Shown in pieces: positions 1 to 8,534 of a stretch of DNA of 34,275 bases. The notes beneath the pieces are model-generated. The model was not told where the DNA came from, did not search any database, and saw only the letters and a program-made list of their open reading frames with translations. This DNA comes from a virus. Position numbers and translations under genes: made by a program. The stretch spans positions 1-34,275 of the IMG/VR virus record IMGVR_UViG_3300005821_000006. One strand, written 5' to 3'. The stretch's first letter is position 1; each line of letters begins with the position of its first letter.

Positions 1-1
1 C

Positions 2-3000
2 ACCTTCCCGCAGGACTATTGGGAGCGCTGGGACGCTACAACTTCAAGTGGCATGTCCTTCCTTACTGACGAAGCTACCGGCGACTGTAATGGTTGGTTA
101 GGAGAGACAGGCAACGTTTGGCTTGTAGGCTCTCCTGGAACGAACTACCCAGTATGGACACCAGGCAAGATGACCTTTGCTGGCTCTGGAGACAAAGCCC
201 TGTACACCCCTGTTGTCACGGGCGTCTTCTCTGGCAACCCCCGCGCCGTGTTCTGTGCAGGACAACTCAACACCGCCTCCCCCGCCAACGGCTCCTTCTT
301 CGCAGGGCCTACCGCCTATATTCGTTTTGAAGACCTCACTGATGAGATGAACTTCGCCTACAACGATGGCACCGCGAATAACGACGCCCCTACGAACTCC
401 CTTATTGACTCCCCTATCGCGGTTGGTTACTCCACCGATATGACCGACATTAACTGGTGGTGGGGCGGGAATAGCAAGCACACCGCCACGGTCAGCGGTG
501 GCTCCTTCAACGAGGCTCTAGCAAACCTCTATGTCGGGATGGCGAACGCCTCAGCCACAACCACGATGGACGGCGAGCTGTACGAAGTCATCGTCTACGA
601 CCGTCACGTCACGGACGCAGAGGCAGAGCAAATCCTCGCCTACCTCTCCGCCAAGTGGCAGGCTCAGAACGAGGACAGCGCATCAAGTGTTATAGCAACC
701 TACGATGGGCTGGGCCACACCTGGAAATCCGATGGGCCTGACCCACAGGGATTGCAGCTGGAAGGCTTCACCCCGGTCAACCACACAGTTACTCCGCTCC
801 GCAATGCAGACGCACCTAGGATCCAGAACCTTCTTCCCGAAGACTACGTCGGACGGTGGGATGCTACGACCTCAGACGGTATGACCTTCACCACGTCCGA
901 AGCTGTCGGGGACATTGCAACTTGGGTAGATGAAACAGGAACCTACACGTTCGACGACGCCCTCACAAATGACCCAGTATGGAACCCAGGGGAAGTTTAC
1001 TTCGACGGGGACTCTGGGCTACTTGAGGTTATCTCTGCTTACAACGCCGACGACATGACCGTCATATTCTGCGGTGGGCAAATCGACGGCGTATCAGGAT
1101 ATGACTACATCCTCAACACTCCGTTTGAAGCCTTCGCAGGGAACCAGGGCGGCACGGATGAGAAAATAGCGTTCGTCATGAATTCCGCAGGCTCCCCAAT
1201 ATACAAGACCACGAACGACCTTACCACTGTACCACTTGTCCTAGCCCTTACAAACACGCACAACGGCGTGGATGACAACGACAAGGCTGCCTACCTGGGC
1301 AACACGCTTCTGGGAACGTCACTTGCTAACAGCGACGTGCTCAGCGACGACAACACCCTAGCGGTCGGCTACAATACAGCAACGTCAAACGCCGCGACAG
1401 GTTACATGTACGAGCTTGTCGTGTACGACCGCGTGCTAAGTGCCCCGGAGCTTGCGGGCGCAATAGACTACCTCTCCCACAAGTGGCAGGCACAGAACGA
1501 GGACTCAGCAACGACCTCAGTCTCAACCGCCTCAACAGGCAGAGACCAGAACTTTGATGACAACCGCTACCCAGCCAACACCTGGGGCTCCCTCATTGCC
1601 TTCCACTTCGACGCAGCTCAGAGCGGAGACATGACTTTCGACACGGGTGACGCAACGAGCGGAGGCACCGTGTCAAGTTGGACCGACTTGACAGGCTCGG
1701 TCACGATGGACACAACGGTCTCGGGGGACACGGCACTTGACTACAACACGAACGTCAAAGGCTACCCCTCCCTCAGCGGTGGGGCTGGGCAAAGTCTAAG
1801 GAGCGCAACTGTTTCCTACTCCACCACGAACGGGCACCAACGCCTTCACTGGGCGGTCGGCTCCTTCGAGCAAGCATCAACGGATAACGCACCCTGCGCG
1901 CCCTTCGGCAACCGCATCTGGCTGGCGGCAGAGAGCAGCCACTACCAGGACCTCTACACTGGCGCGGGCGTGGCGTCCTCTTACATCAGTGGCACCCCCC
2001 AGACCTTTGTCCCACTGACGGTACGCGATGCGACCGAGGGGATCCACATCGTTGTGTGGCGAACCACCGTCAACGGCACGAACGGGGATGTGGAGAGCTG
2101 GGCGGCTGGGCTCAAGATGCCGCTTCGCGTTTCAACTACCGCTGACTCCGGCGCAGAAGCAGTAACCGCTTGTGCCAGCGCATCCTCGACCTTTCATTCA
2201 ACCGGAAGCTGCTACGAGATGGGCGGAGTGGACGGAGCGGGAACCCCCATCACGGACGGGGCGGTCGAGGGCCTCATCCAGCATCTGTGCAATAAATACG
2301 ACGTTGACTATATGCCTGACACGACTCCGATGGACATCGGGCTCCACGCGCGCAGCACGACTGCCCTTGCGGCTACCGACACATGCCTCTGGCACGAGCC
2401 GTCAACCATGACGCCAACCTCCTGGGCGCTTCATCCTTACTGCGCCGCACTCCATACCACTCCAGCGAACTTTGCGATGAGCCCAGCAGCTGGCGCAGTG
2501 CCGCTGGAGAAGAGAACAGGCACCCTTGGGAAACCAACTTTTCGCTCAACTGAGGGTATGACCCAGTTCATGGAGAGCGACAACTCCTACACCTCCACAG
2601 AGACCACAGACTTCCCAGCTGACACGCTAGGTATGAGCACTTTTGGTGTAATGAGGCTTGACCCAGCCACCGTCGCCGCATCAGGAGCACGCACAGGAAA
2701 CGGCATCTGCCACGTCAGGTTCAGCGGCACCAGCGATACCACCCTGCAGGTCCTTGCGAGCAACGTCTCAAAGAACTGGGCTAAAGCAAACGATTGGATT
2801 ATCATCGGAAACAGCTACGCCTATGACGACGACGGCACCGGCACTGAGGGCTACCCAGGCGCTACTGATGGAGGCCCCGGCGCATACTACTACTGTAATG
2901 ACGAGACGGTGCTGACCGCCGCTACTCCCGCAGCCACGAGCTACACCGTAGAGAACTGGGTCAACTGGGATGTCTCAGATGGGGTAGCCCATATGTCGGA

Positions 3001-3094
3001 GATAGTCGTCTTCAAACACCCCCTCACTATCGAAGAAATCAACGAGCTGAAGAAGTACTTCCAGTATAAGTACAACTACCTCTTCGACACCTAG
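2..3094 (+). CDS. Large virion adhesin / tail-fibre-like protein with LamG-type repeats (5' partial)
   Basis: The reading frame is open to the left edge, so the first in-window ATG (53) is internal: the codons before it (ending RWDATTSSGM) match a second copy further on (RWDATTSDGM). At least 1030 residues are visible. Two modules of about 276 residues each open with WDATTS and close with YE(V/L)(I/V)VYDR...YLS.KWQAQNED, the usual end of concanavalin-A/LamG-like jelly-roll domains in phage appendage proteins. A third, diverged module starts near base 1601 (FHFDAAQSGDMTF), and the C-terminus ends in a related motif (EIVVFKHPLTIEEINELKKY). Such domains bind glycans, so receptor binding at the virion surface is the likely role. 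It lies directly before the lysis block, as terminal tail genes often do. Structural class fairly sure; exact tail component unknown. Confidence 0.8.
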   Translation, partial: TFPQDYWERWDATTSSGMSFLTDEATGDCNGWLGETGNVWLVGSPGTNYPVWTPGKMTFAGSGDKALYTPVVTGVFSGNPRAVFCAGQLNTASPANGSFFAGPTAYIRFEDLTDEMNFAYNDGTANNDAPTNSLIDSPIAVGYSTDMTDINWWWGGNSKHTATVSGGSFNEALANLYVGMANASATTTMDGELYEVIVYDRHVTDAEAEQILAYLSAKWQAQNEDSASSVIATYDGLGHTWKSDGPDPQGLQLEGFTPVNHTVTPLRNADAPRIQNLLPEDYVGRWDATTSDGMTFTTSEAVGDIATWVDETGTYTFDDALTNDPVWNPGEVYFDGDSGLLEVISAYNADDMTVIFCGGQIDGVSGYDYILNTPFEAFAGNQGGTDEKIAFVMNSAGSPIYKTTNDLTTVPLVLALTNTHNGVDDNDKAAYLGNTLLGTSLANSDVLSDDNTLAVGYNTATSNAATGYMYELVVYDRVLSAPELAGAIDYLSHKWQAQNEDSATTSVSTASTGRDQNFDDNRYPANTWGSLIAFHFDAAQSGDMTFDTGDATSGGTVSSWTDLTGSVTMDTTVSGDTALDYNTNVKGYPSLSGGAGQSLRSATVSYSTTNGHQRLHWAVGSFEQASTDNAPCAPFGNRIWLAAESSHYQDLYTGAGVASSYISGTPQTFVPLTVRDATEGIHIVVWRTTVNGTNGDVESWAAGLKMPLRVSTTADSGAEAVTACASASSTFHSTGSCYEMGGVDGAGTPITDGAVEGLIQHLCNKYDVDYMPDTTPMDIGLHARSTTALAATDTCLWHEPSTMTPTSWALHPYCAALHTTPANFAMSPAAGAVPLEKRTGTLGKPTFRSTEGMTQFMESDNSYTSTETTDFPADTLGMSTFGVMRLDPATVAASGARTGNGICHVRFSGTSDTTLQVLASNVSKNWAKANDWIIIGNSYAYDDDGTGTEGYPGATDGGPGAYYYCNDETVLTAATPAATSYTVENWVNWDVSDGVAHMSEIVVFKHPLTIEEINELKKYFQYKYNYLFDT
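29..1504 (+). repeat. Tandem protein-domain repeat, period 828 bp
   Basis: The codons for the WDATTS motif start at 29 and again at 857. The codons for the KWQAQNED motif start at 653 and again at 1481. Both anchor pairs are exactly 828 bases apart (276 codons), and the DNA around them is still clearly similar (for example AAGTGGCAGGC at 653 and 1481). This indicates an in-frame tandem duplication of one domain with no net length change between these anchors. Confidence 0.8.
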
Positions 3095-3098
3095 GCCC

Positions 3099-3126
3099 TT
3101 GACAACCCCTCAGGGGTGGCTATCTT
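3099..3126 (+). promoter_or_regulatory. Sigma70-type promoter of the lysis block
   Basis: TTGACA at 3099-3104, 16-base spacer, TATCTT at 3121-3126. The spacer holds the dyad ACCCC-TCA-GGGGT (3105-3117). The start codon of the next gene (3134) lies 7 bases after the -10 box and has no Shine-Dalgarno sequence. Confidence 0.55.
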
Positions 3127-3133
3127 GTAGCTC

Positions 3134-3544
3134 ATGGACATAGTAAACAAGCTATTGGACCTATTTAGGTCTCTAAAAGGTGAGGGTAAAGATGGCAAGA
3201 AGAGTAAAGCCGGGATCATCCTTGCTGCCCTTACTGGTGCTGTTGCCCTTACTATTATCGGTATCCTCTCTTTCCGTGCTTGGAAGACGGGTAAGAAGCT
3301 GGCTAAGCTTCAGCACGAGAAAGCCGTAACCGACGAAAAGGCTGAACAAGCCGTCGCGGATGCGATGATAGCCGAGAGCGAAGAGGAGAAGCAAGCCGCT
3401 CAAGCTCAGATTGAAGAGGTTCGTAGGAAACTCCTAGCGCTGGCAGAGGCCATGCAAGAGGCGGAAACTACTTACGAGCAGGCCAAAGAGACGATCCACG
3501 AGATCAAGAACTGGGACGATTTTGATAAGTTGACGAGGGGATAA
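3134..3544 (+). CDS. Single-pass membrane protein with long coiled coil (inner-membrane spanin or holin-like candidate)
   Basis: 136 residues. A short amphipathic N-terminus (MDIVNKLLDLFRSL) and a Lys-rich patch are followed by one hydrophobic segment at about residues 27-47 (IILAALTGAVALTIIGIL). The rest is a highly charged Ala/Glu/Lys/Gln-rich helix predicted by eye as a coiled coil to about residue 125. This matches the layout of Rz-type inner-membrane spanins, though a structural or holin-related role is possible. It shares one base with the next gene and sits two genes before the amidase endolysin, which supports a lysis role. No Shine-Dalgarno is seen before the ATG; a promoter -10 box ends 7 bases upstream, so translation may be leaderless. 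Confidence 0.6.
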   Translation: MDIVNKLLDLFRSLKGEGKDGKKSKAGIILAALTGAVALTIIGILSFRAWKTGKKLAKLQHEKAVTDEKAEQAVADAMIAESEEEKQAAQAQIEEVRRKLLALAEAMQEAETTYEQAKETIHEIKNWDDFDKLTRG

Positions 3545-4044
3545 TGTTTAGAACAGCTATACTAGCGCTGGCACTTCTGGTGCCTGTTGGTGCTTTCGCA
3601 CAAGACCCACTAGAGGGTCTTCATGGCGACGGCACTATTGTCGTAGAGGAACTCAACGAAGGCTCTAAGCTCCCCGCAGGTATCCCCTGTGAGGTAGAGG
3701 GAACCCGCTACCAGTGCTTTACTCTGGACGAGATGAAGGACCTTCTCATGCTGGAGAACGAACTCCGGTACTTTGAGACGAACTACATCAACATGTTCCA
3801 GAAGGTCTCACTCCTGGAGGGTGAGAATCGCCTGTTAAAAGGCCAGCTCTTCTCGGTGGAAGAACAGCTCTCCGTTATGACCTTGGACAGAGAGCGTATA
3901 TTCTTGAAGTGGGAAGAGGAAAACAAGCTCCGTTTGCAGTTAGAAAACAAACCCAACTTCGGCAACCCGATCGCTTGGGGGATAGTTGGAGTAGAAGCCT
4001 CCGTTATAATTGGTTTGATCCTCGGTATGGTACTAGGCGGCTAA
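3544..4044 (+). CDS. Exported coiled-coil protein with C-terminal membrane anchor (lysis-block protein)
   Basis: 166 residues. The N-terminus MFRTAILALALLVPVGAFAQD is a typical signal peptide with a probable type I cleavage site after AFA; there is no lipobox cysteine. A central heptad-rich region (about residues 60-135) looks like a coiled coil. The C-terminus (about 144-165, IVGVEASVIIGLILGMVLGG) is a transmembrane helix. Signal peptide plus periplasmic coiled coil plus C-terminal anchor resembles a unimolecular spanin, except that those normally carry a lipobox. The start overlaps the previous stop by one base (TAATG), so the two are probably translated together. Lysis role inferred from layout and position next to the endolysin. 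Confidence 0.55.
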   Translation: MFRTAILALALLVPVGAFAQDPLEGLHGDGTIVVEELNEGSKLPAGIPCEVEGTRYQCFTLDEMKDLLMLENELRYFETNYINMFQKVSLLEGENRLLKGQLFSVEEQLSVMTLDRERIFLKWEEENKLRLQLENKPNFGNPIAWGIVGVEASVIIGLILGMVLGG

Positions 4045-4135
4045 ATCTTTCTTTCCCCATATGGGTGGACCGCAAGATAGGATTTTACGTGAGTATGGTC
4101 CGTATAGATGACGTGTATCACTTCACGTTCATAAT

Positions 4136-4150
4136 AAAGGGTTGGTAATG
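4136..4150 (+). promoter_or_regulatory. Ribosome binding site that sets the endolysin start
   Basis: AAAGGG at 4136-4141 lies six bases before ATG 4148. A possible upstream TTG at 4142 would directly abut this site, so ATG 4148 is the better start. Confidence 0.6.
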
Positions 4151-5059
4151 CAATACAACGATAAAGGCAGGAACGTAAGAGAGCTTCAGCTGCGCCTCAT
4201 CAGGGCAGGCTATGAGTTGCCTACGTTCGGCGCGGATGGTCACCTAGGCGAAGAGACCTGGGAAGCCCTAAAAGACTTCGCCCTAGACAACGAGTTTGTA
4301 TGGGCTCCTGAGATAGACGATTCTGTGATAGCCGCCATGGCCGCCCAGATGGCTCCTGTCACGACAGATGCTATTGCCAAGGTTCCCTACTACGACCTCA
4401 TCCACGAGCCTATCCCCTCCAGCGCCAGGCGCAAGTTCAACATACGTGCAGGCAGGGTTGTAAAGAGAGTGCCTACAGTTGTGGATGGCATTACAATCCA
4501 CCAGACAGGCATCAGGTTCGGGATAAACGAGAGGCAGATTGCCCGCGCCAATGGAGACGAGAAGCTGGCTTTGGCACAGAGAGCCAAGAAAGTAGCCTGC
4601 CACGCCCTCTCCTTTGACGGCTTCTACTCTAAGACATACCCCCTTGACTGGTACATCTACCACGGCAACGGGCTGAACAGAAAGACTTTGGGTCTTGAGA
4701 TTGACGGACTATATCCGGGGCTAAGGGACGACCCGCTTACCGTTGAACGAGAGGACCTCGCGACCTTGTGGGAGGGGACATCTACCACATTGTCAGACAG
4801 CCGTGTAAAGGCGGCTCGTGCCGCGTTGCGTTACTTAGTAGAGGAAGGCCGAAAGCTCGGCATGCCTATCAAATACATTTACGCACACCGGCAGTCTAGC
4901 TCCACCAGACGAAGCGACCCAGGCGAAGAGATCTGGCGTAAGGTCGTAACCGAATACGGAGTAGCCGTTCTGGGACTGGAGACCCGTACAGGGTTTACAA
5001 CAGGCATGGGACGCCCTATCCCTGATAACTGGGACGCAGACGGACGCGGCCCTTACTAA
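4148..5059 (+). CDS. Endolysin: peptidoglycan-binding domain plus zinc N-acetylmuramoyl-L-alanine amidase
   Basis: 303 residues from ATG 4148. Residues about 4-50 form a PG_binding_1 domain (GRNVRELQLRLIRAGYE..FGADGHLGEETWEALKDF). The catalytic part is an Amidase_2-like (PGRP/T7 lysozyme fold) domain. Its likely zinc ligands are His118 (TIHQTG), His247 (YAHRQS) and Asp257 (SDPG), and the conserved second-strand histidine is H152 (CHALSF). The enzyme would cut the amide bond between N-acetylmuramic acid and the stem peptide at the end of infection. No signal peptide is visible, so release should need a holin, consistent with the preceding membrane-protein genes. The domain order (binding N-terminal, enzyme C-terminal) is common in phages of Gram-negative hosts. 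Confidence 0.85.
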   Translation: MQYNDKGRNVRELQLRLIRAGYELPTFGADGHLGEETWEALKDFALDNEFVWAPEIDDSVIAAMAAQMAPVTTDAIAKVPYYDLIHEPIPSSARRKFNIRAGRVVKRVPTVVDGITIHQTGIRFGINERQIARANGDEKLALAQRAKKVACHALSFDGFYSKTYPLDWYIYHGNGLNRKTLGLEIDGLYPGLRDDPLTVEREDLATLWEGTSTTLSDSRVKAARAALRYLVEEGRKLGMPIKYIYAHRQSSSTRRSDPGEEIWRKVVTEYGVAVLGLETRTGFTTGMGRPIPDNWDADGRGPY

Positions 5060-5505
5060 TGACCACTAGACACCCAGTATCTTATTTCACGTTTCAAGAG
5101 AAGACGGCCTTCATTCCTTTGAAGTTCCTCTATCCTGAGTGCAAGGTTCTGATCGAAGACCAGCCTCAGATGTTCCCCTTGAAGTGCTTCCAAACAGACG
5201 GGTGTCCTGTGAATGCCAACTGTGGCGAAATCATCGTGCGCAGAGTCCACTATCTCTTTGAGCAAGTGGTGCCCCAGTCTGAGGTGCTAGTCTGCTACTA
5301 CAAATACCCTGACCGCCCGAAGTCCATAAGAGGCGCAGTTTTCAATAGAGACCTCCAGCCCCCAGCTATTAGCATCCTGAACCCCTTCGCATTGAAGAAG
5401 TTTATGAAGGGTGGAATCACCTACCAGTGGTTCCCCACAGACGAGTTCCTGTACATGGGCAGCGAGAAGCAGATAATACCCGTAGGTGGGCTAATCAAGC
5501 CATGA
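5059..5505 (+). CDS. Hypothetical protein
   Basis: 148 residues, soluble, no recognisable motif. The ATG overlaps the endolysin stop by one base, and its own stop overlaps the next start (ATGA), so it is translationally coupled on both sides and real. It has four cysteines (residues 29, 43, 49, 55), three of them clustered around CFQTDGCPVNANC, which could bind a metal, but no standard zinc pattern is clear. It lies between lysis and recombination genes, so context does not fix a role. Confidence 0.7.
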   Translation: MTTRHPVSYFTFQEKTAFIPLKFLYPECKVLIEDQPQMFPLKCFQTDGCPVNANCGEIIVRRVHYLFEQVVPQSEVLVCYYKYPDRPKSIRGAVFNRDLQPPAISILNPFALKKFMKGGITYQWFPTDEFLYMGSEKQIIPVGGLIKP

Positions 5506-6944
5506 AGGCCAAGATCACCATACACGGCTCTCAGTCGGTCCTGAAGGGGGACTACGACAAGAAAGAGATCCGTAAAGTAACATCATACCCGGTCCAGGGC
5601 TTCCAATATTCGAAGGCTTGGAAGTCTGGGAGGTGGGATGGCCGCAAGCACCTGTTCAGGCCCCGCAGTGGTGCCTTCCCAACAGGCCTTTGCGAGGCCG
5701 TGAAGGCCTCTCTCACGGCTTCCGGCGTCGAGGTGGGGGTAGAGGACCTACGTGTCCCACCAACCCCTACAGAAGCCGGTTTTGACCTCATAGGTATTAC
5801 TTACGACAGCCCCTATGAATACCAGTTAGAGGCCTGCCAGACCATGGTAGATGCCAAGCAGGGGGTCGTGAAGGCCGCTACGGGCTCCGGTAAGACCGAG
5901 ATAGCCTGCGCCGTGACCCAATACCTGGGCCTCAAGACCCTTTTCATGGTTCCCAGCCGCGAATTGATGTATCAGTCTCAGAAAAGGTTTATGAAGCGCC
6001 TAGGGCTCACCGAGGCTGAGATAGGGGTCGTGGGCGACGGAAAGTGGCTCCCAGGCAGCCTGGTGACAGTTGCCAGCATCGACACCCTAGAATCCCGCAT
6101 GAGCACCATCGAGTGCATGGACCTGATCAAGAGCACCGAAGTCCTGTTCCTTGACGAATGTCATGGCGTAGGAAGCGACACCTACTATACTGTGGCAACT
6201 TTGTGTCCTGCGTTCTATCGCTTCGGCCTTTCTGCCACACCCCTAGACCGCACAGACGGAGCTAATCTCATGCTCCTGGCAGCCACAGGGGAGATGATCA
6301 TAGATATCCCGCTCAAGCAGCTCGTGGAAAGCGGAGTGTGCGCCAAGGGCAAGATCATCTTCGATAAGATCACCGAGCCTGTGCTCAAGAAGAACATCCA
6401 ATACGCCACCGCCTACAAGCAGGGAGTGTCGGAGAACCCTCAGTTGTTGGGCAAGGTCATAGAGTGGACCGAGATATTCCACGACCTAGGCTTGGGCACG
6501 CTCATCCTGTGTGAGGAGATCCAGCACGGGAAGCTGATTGATGATGCCCTGTGGACAGAGGCCTCCAAGATGATCCCTCACCAGTTCATCCACGGGACAG
6601 AGGACATGGACGTTAGGAAGGCAGCCATTGAGAGCTTCGACAACCGAAACCTGCCCGTTCTGATCGCCTCTACCATCATGGACCAGGGTGTGGACGTGCA
6701 GACTATTGACGCCCTCATACTCGCTGGCAGCCGCAAATCTAAGATCCGCACCCTTCAGCGCCTGGGCCGAGGTCTCAGAGGAGAGAAGCTGATCGTGGTG
6801 GACTTCAGCACCTTCTGCCACAAGTATCTTTTAGAGCATTCCATGAAGCGGTTGAAAGACTACAAGGCTGAGGAGTGCTTTCCTATTTACGCTTCAGGAC
6901 CAGACGCCGAATTGGTGAAAAAGCTATGGAACGAAGACGATTGA
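5502..6944 (+). CDS. uvsW: UvsW-like SF2 DNA/RNA helicase
   Basis: 480 residues from ATG 5502, which overlaps the preceding stop (ATGA). The frame is open further upstream but overlaps the previous gene. The N-terminal ~70 residues (SYPVQGFQYSKAWKSGRWDG) resemble the small N-terminal domain of T4 UvsW. Helicase motifs follow in order: Walker A ATGSGKT at 126-132, DECH box at 218-221, SATP at 244-247, and C-terminal motifs including STIMDQGVDV and QRLGRGLRG. In T4, UvsW unwinds R-loops and branched DNA and promotes the switch from origin-dependent to recombination-dependent replication. RecA, SbcCD and SSB homologues downstream fit that role. It is shorter than T4 UvsW (587 residues). Confidence 0.85.
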   Translation: MKAKITIHGSQSVLKGDYDKKEIRKVTSYPVQGFQYSKAWKSGRWDGRKHLFRPRSGAFPTGLCEAVKASLTASGVEVGVEDLRVPPTPTEAGFDLIGITYDSPYEYQLEACQTMVDAKQGVVKAATGSGKTEIACAVTQYLGLKTLFMVPSRELMYQSQKRFMKRLGLTEAEIGVVGDGKWLPGSLVTVASIDTLESRMSTIECMDLIKSTEVLFLDECHGVGSDTYYTVATLCPAFYRFGLSATPLDRTDGANLMLLAATGEMIIDIPLKQLVESGVCAKGKIIFDKITEPVLKKNIQYATAYKQGVSENPQLLGKVIEWTEIFHDLGLGTLILCEEIQHGKLIDDALWTEASKMIPHQFIHGTEDMDVRKAAIESFDNRNLPVLIASTIMDQGVDVQTIDALILAGSRKSKIRTLQRLGRGLRGEKLIVVDFSTFCHKYLLEHSMKRLKDYKAEECFPIYASGPDAELVKKLWNEDD

Positions 6945-6946
6945 AG

Positions 6947-6955
6947 TGGTATACT
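6947..6955 (+). promoter_or_regulatory. Extended -10 promoter element
   Basis: TGGTATACT fits the extended -10 consensus TGnTATAAT. The -35 region is poor. ATG 6961 follows after five bases with no Shine-Dalgarno, so a transcript from here would be leaderless. Confidence 0.4.
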
Positions 6956-6960
6956 GAGTA

Positions 6961-7401
6961 ATGGCTAGAGCTATCCACATCGCGGACCTCGTTGCTGGCA
7001 ATGAGGTTTACGGTCAGATGCGGCTGGGATTGGCCATTGTAAAGATGCGCAGGGTTGACGGCTACCTTTATGGTGTTGTCCCCAGCAAACCACAAAAGGC
7101 AGGCCCTGACGATCTAACTCGTTGGCAGGGCACGGTTCTTGTGAATAACACAACAGAACAAGTACTAACCGTACAACTAACTAGAACAGATTCAATGATG
7201 CGAGCAATGAACCGAACTACTCTTATGACGGATTTGCACTATTCCGCCCTTACTCGTCTTAGGCTCATCAGCCAGATCAACCACCCACCACACGATTACA
7301 ATCTTACCTTCCCTGCTAACTTAGAGGATGCGGCGTTCAAGCCGTACAAAACGTTTACTGAGGTTCTTATCCCCAGTGGCGTTACAGGGTACAATGCATG
7401 A
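6961..7401 (+). CDS. Hypothetical protein
   Basis: 146 residues, no recognised domain, no membrane segment or signal peptide. The N-terminal half (VAGNEVYGQMRLGLAIVKMRRVDGYLYGVV) looks beta-rich, like small SH3/OB-type barrels, and could be a small binding domain; this is inference from pattern only. It ends in an ATGA overlap with the J-domain gene. The start lies just after a putative extended -10 box. Base composition and codon use are slightly more AT-rich than in the flanking helicase genes. Confidence 0.65.
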   Translation: MARAIHIADLVAGNEVYGQMRLGLAIVKMRRVDGYLYGVVPSKPQKAGPDDLTRWQGTVLVNNTTEQVLTVQLTRTDSMMRAMNRTTLMTDLHYSALTRLRLISQINHPPHDYNLTFPANLEDAAFKPYKTFTEVLIPSGVTGYNA

Positions 7402-7865
7402 TAGTGGTTCCTGGCCCTGGTGACTTTTTTCAACTCACCCAACTTCCTTCCCCAGCGAAGAGATGGGTGCGTTATGACATCCCCACTGAGTATCGTTACT
7501 ACGACTCAGAGGTAGGGTATTGGTTTGTTCACAAGAAACATTTGATGCAAGTCATTGAATTATCATATAAAGCCACCGGGCATGTTGACTGGTCAGCTCT
7601 TCCGCCTTATCTTCAAATAGAAGCAGCGCGAGAGAAGGAGAACTGGACTGTGAACAAAAAGACCGCTACCCCACCTCTTACCCCTAGCATGATTCTTAGG
7701 GATGCCTACACAACTCTACATCTCCTTCCTAGTGCTCCTGACAGTGTTTTGTCTGCTGTTTGGCGCAGCCTTGCCCGAGTATCCCACCCGGATCAAGGTG
7801 GCGATCCAGAGGACTTCCGCCGTTATAGTGAGGCGTATGACCTCATTAAGGAGAAGAAGAAGTGA
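7398..7865 (+). CDS. J-domain (DnaJ-like) protein
   Basis: 155 residues. The C-terminal ~55 residues form a J domain: DAYTTLHLLPSAPDSVLSAVWRSLA, then RVSHPDQGGD with the diagnostic HPD tripeptide at 130-132, then a last helix FRRYSEAYDLI. The N-terminal ~95 residues (FFQLTQLPSPAKRWVRYDIPTEYRYY, WFVHKK) are not recognised and have no G/F-rich or zinc region, so this is a type III J protein. J domains stimulate the ATPase of Hsp70 (DnaK) and direct it to a client. The gene is coupled by 4-base overlaps to both neighbours and lies one gene before the DnaB-type helicase. It may recruit host DnaK to load or remodel the phage replisome, as DnaJ/DnaK do for lambda P; that function is inference. Confidence 0.75.
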   Translation: MIVVPGPGDFFQLTQLPSPAKRWVRYDIPTEYRYYDSEVGYWFVHKKHLMQVIELSYKATGHVDWSALPPYLQIEAAREKENWTVNKKTATPPLTPSMILRDAYTTLHLLPSAPDSVLSAVWRSLARVSHPDQGGDPEDFRRYSEAYDLIKEKKK

Positions 7866-8494
7866 GCGACATCCAAGAGATTCTCAAGAAGAACCGTCTT
7901 CTCAAGATAAGCCGCAGTGAACGTTTCACAGAAAACCAGGAACAGGACGTTTCGAATAAAGCTTCTCATGTCAAGCGTATCCTCGGAGGCGAGGATAGTG
8001 GCGATGCAGCTCCTATTGCACTTACCCTTATAAAAGACACTTACTACAACATGCTCTCCACATACAAGGGCAAGTTCGTATCGCACCCCGTAGCCATGAA
8101 TAAGAAGAGCCTAGCTCTTTGGACCCGAGTAGAAAGCTGCAGAGCACAGGCTGACTGTGACGCAGACCGCTACTTGAAGGCACAGTTCGTATATTTCGAC
8201 AAGACCTTTGGGAAGGCTCCTGCAGTTGAGCAGCTTGCCACAGAGGGTGCTATCGACCGTGCGCTTGAGTTTACCGGCTCCACCAAGGGCCGAGTCCTGG
8301 GAAACATCCGTAAAGTTGATGTTTCTAAGGCAGATATGTTTCGCGAATGCGAGAAGACACTTCAGCGGATGATGGCGGCACAGGGCTGCAACCGAGAAGA
8401 GTTCTACCGCAGATTCGTATTGACAGGAATATTCGGCCTCCCTGACGACTTCTTGAGGGCAGATCCGACATACCAGAGGGTAAAAGCAGAGTAG
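7862..8494 (+). CDS. Hypothetical protein upstream of DnaB (helicase-loader candidate)
   Basis: 210 residues, GTG start overlapping the preceding stop (GTGA). Mostly helical and soluble with a basic N-terminus (ILKKNRLLKISRSERF). No P-loop is present, so it is not a DnaC/DnaI-type AAA+ loader. The middle (VESCRAQADCDADRYLKAQFVYFDKTFGKAP) and C-terminus (REEFYRRFVLTGIFGLPDDFL) give no family match that I recognise. Position directly before the replicative helicase and after a J-domain gene makes a helicase-loading or replication-accessory role worth testing, but nothing in the sequence proves it. Confidence 0.65.
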   Translation: MSDIQEILKKNRLLKISRSERFTENQEQDVSNKASHVKRILGGEDSGDAAPIALTLIKDTYYNMLSTYKGKFVSHPVAMNKKSLALWTRVESCRAQADCDADRYLKAQFVYFDKTFGKAPAVEQLATEGAIDRALEFTGSTKGRVLGNIRKVDVSKADMFRECEKTLQRMMAAQGCNREEFYRRFVLTGIFGLPDDFLRADPTYQRVKAE

Positions 8495-8498
8495 CCTC

Positions 8499-8526
8499 TT
8501 GCTTTTTGTGGAGAGGGACTTATAGT
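8499..8526 (+). promoter_or_regulatory. Sigma70-type promoter upstream of the replicative helicase
   Basis: TTGCTT at 8499-8504, 16-base spacer, TATAGT at 8521-8526, lying in the short gap before the helicase gene. The ATG at 8535 is eight bases after the -10 box; GAGGG (8527-8531) sits only three bases before the ATG, so the message may be nearly or fully leaderless. Confidence 0.5.
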
Positions 8527-8534
8527 GAGGGCAC

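Noticed and set aside
4056-4065. Palindrome CCCATATGGG in the gap before the endolysin
   Set aside because: A single 10-base palindrome with no second copy or adjacent promoter is not enough to call an operator.
4142-4147. TTG as endolysin start
   Set aside because: It directly abuts the AAAGGG site; ATG 4148 has normal spacing.
7702-7920. 72-aa + frame with hydrophobic start (TQLYISFLVLLTVFCLLFG)
   Set aside because: It looks membrane-like but overlaps the J-domain codons completely, and the HPD-containing frame is the conserved one.
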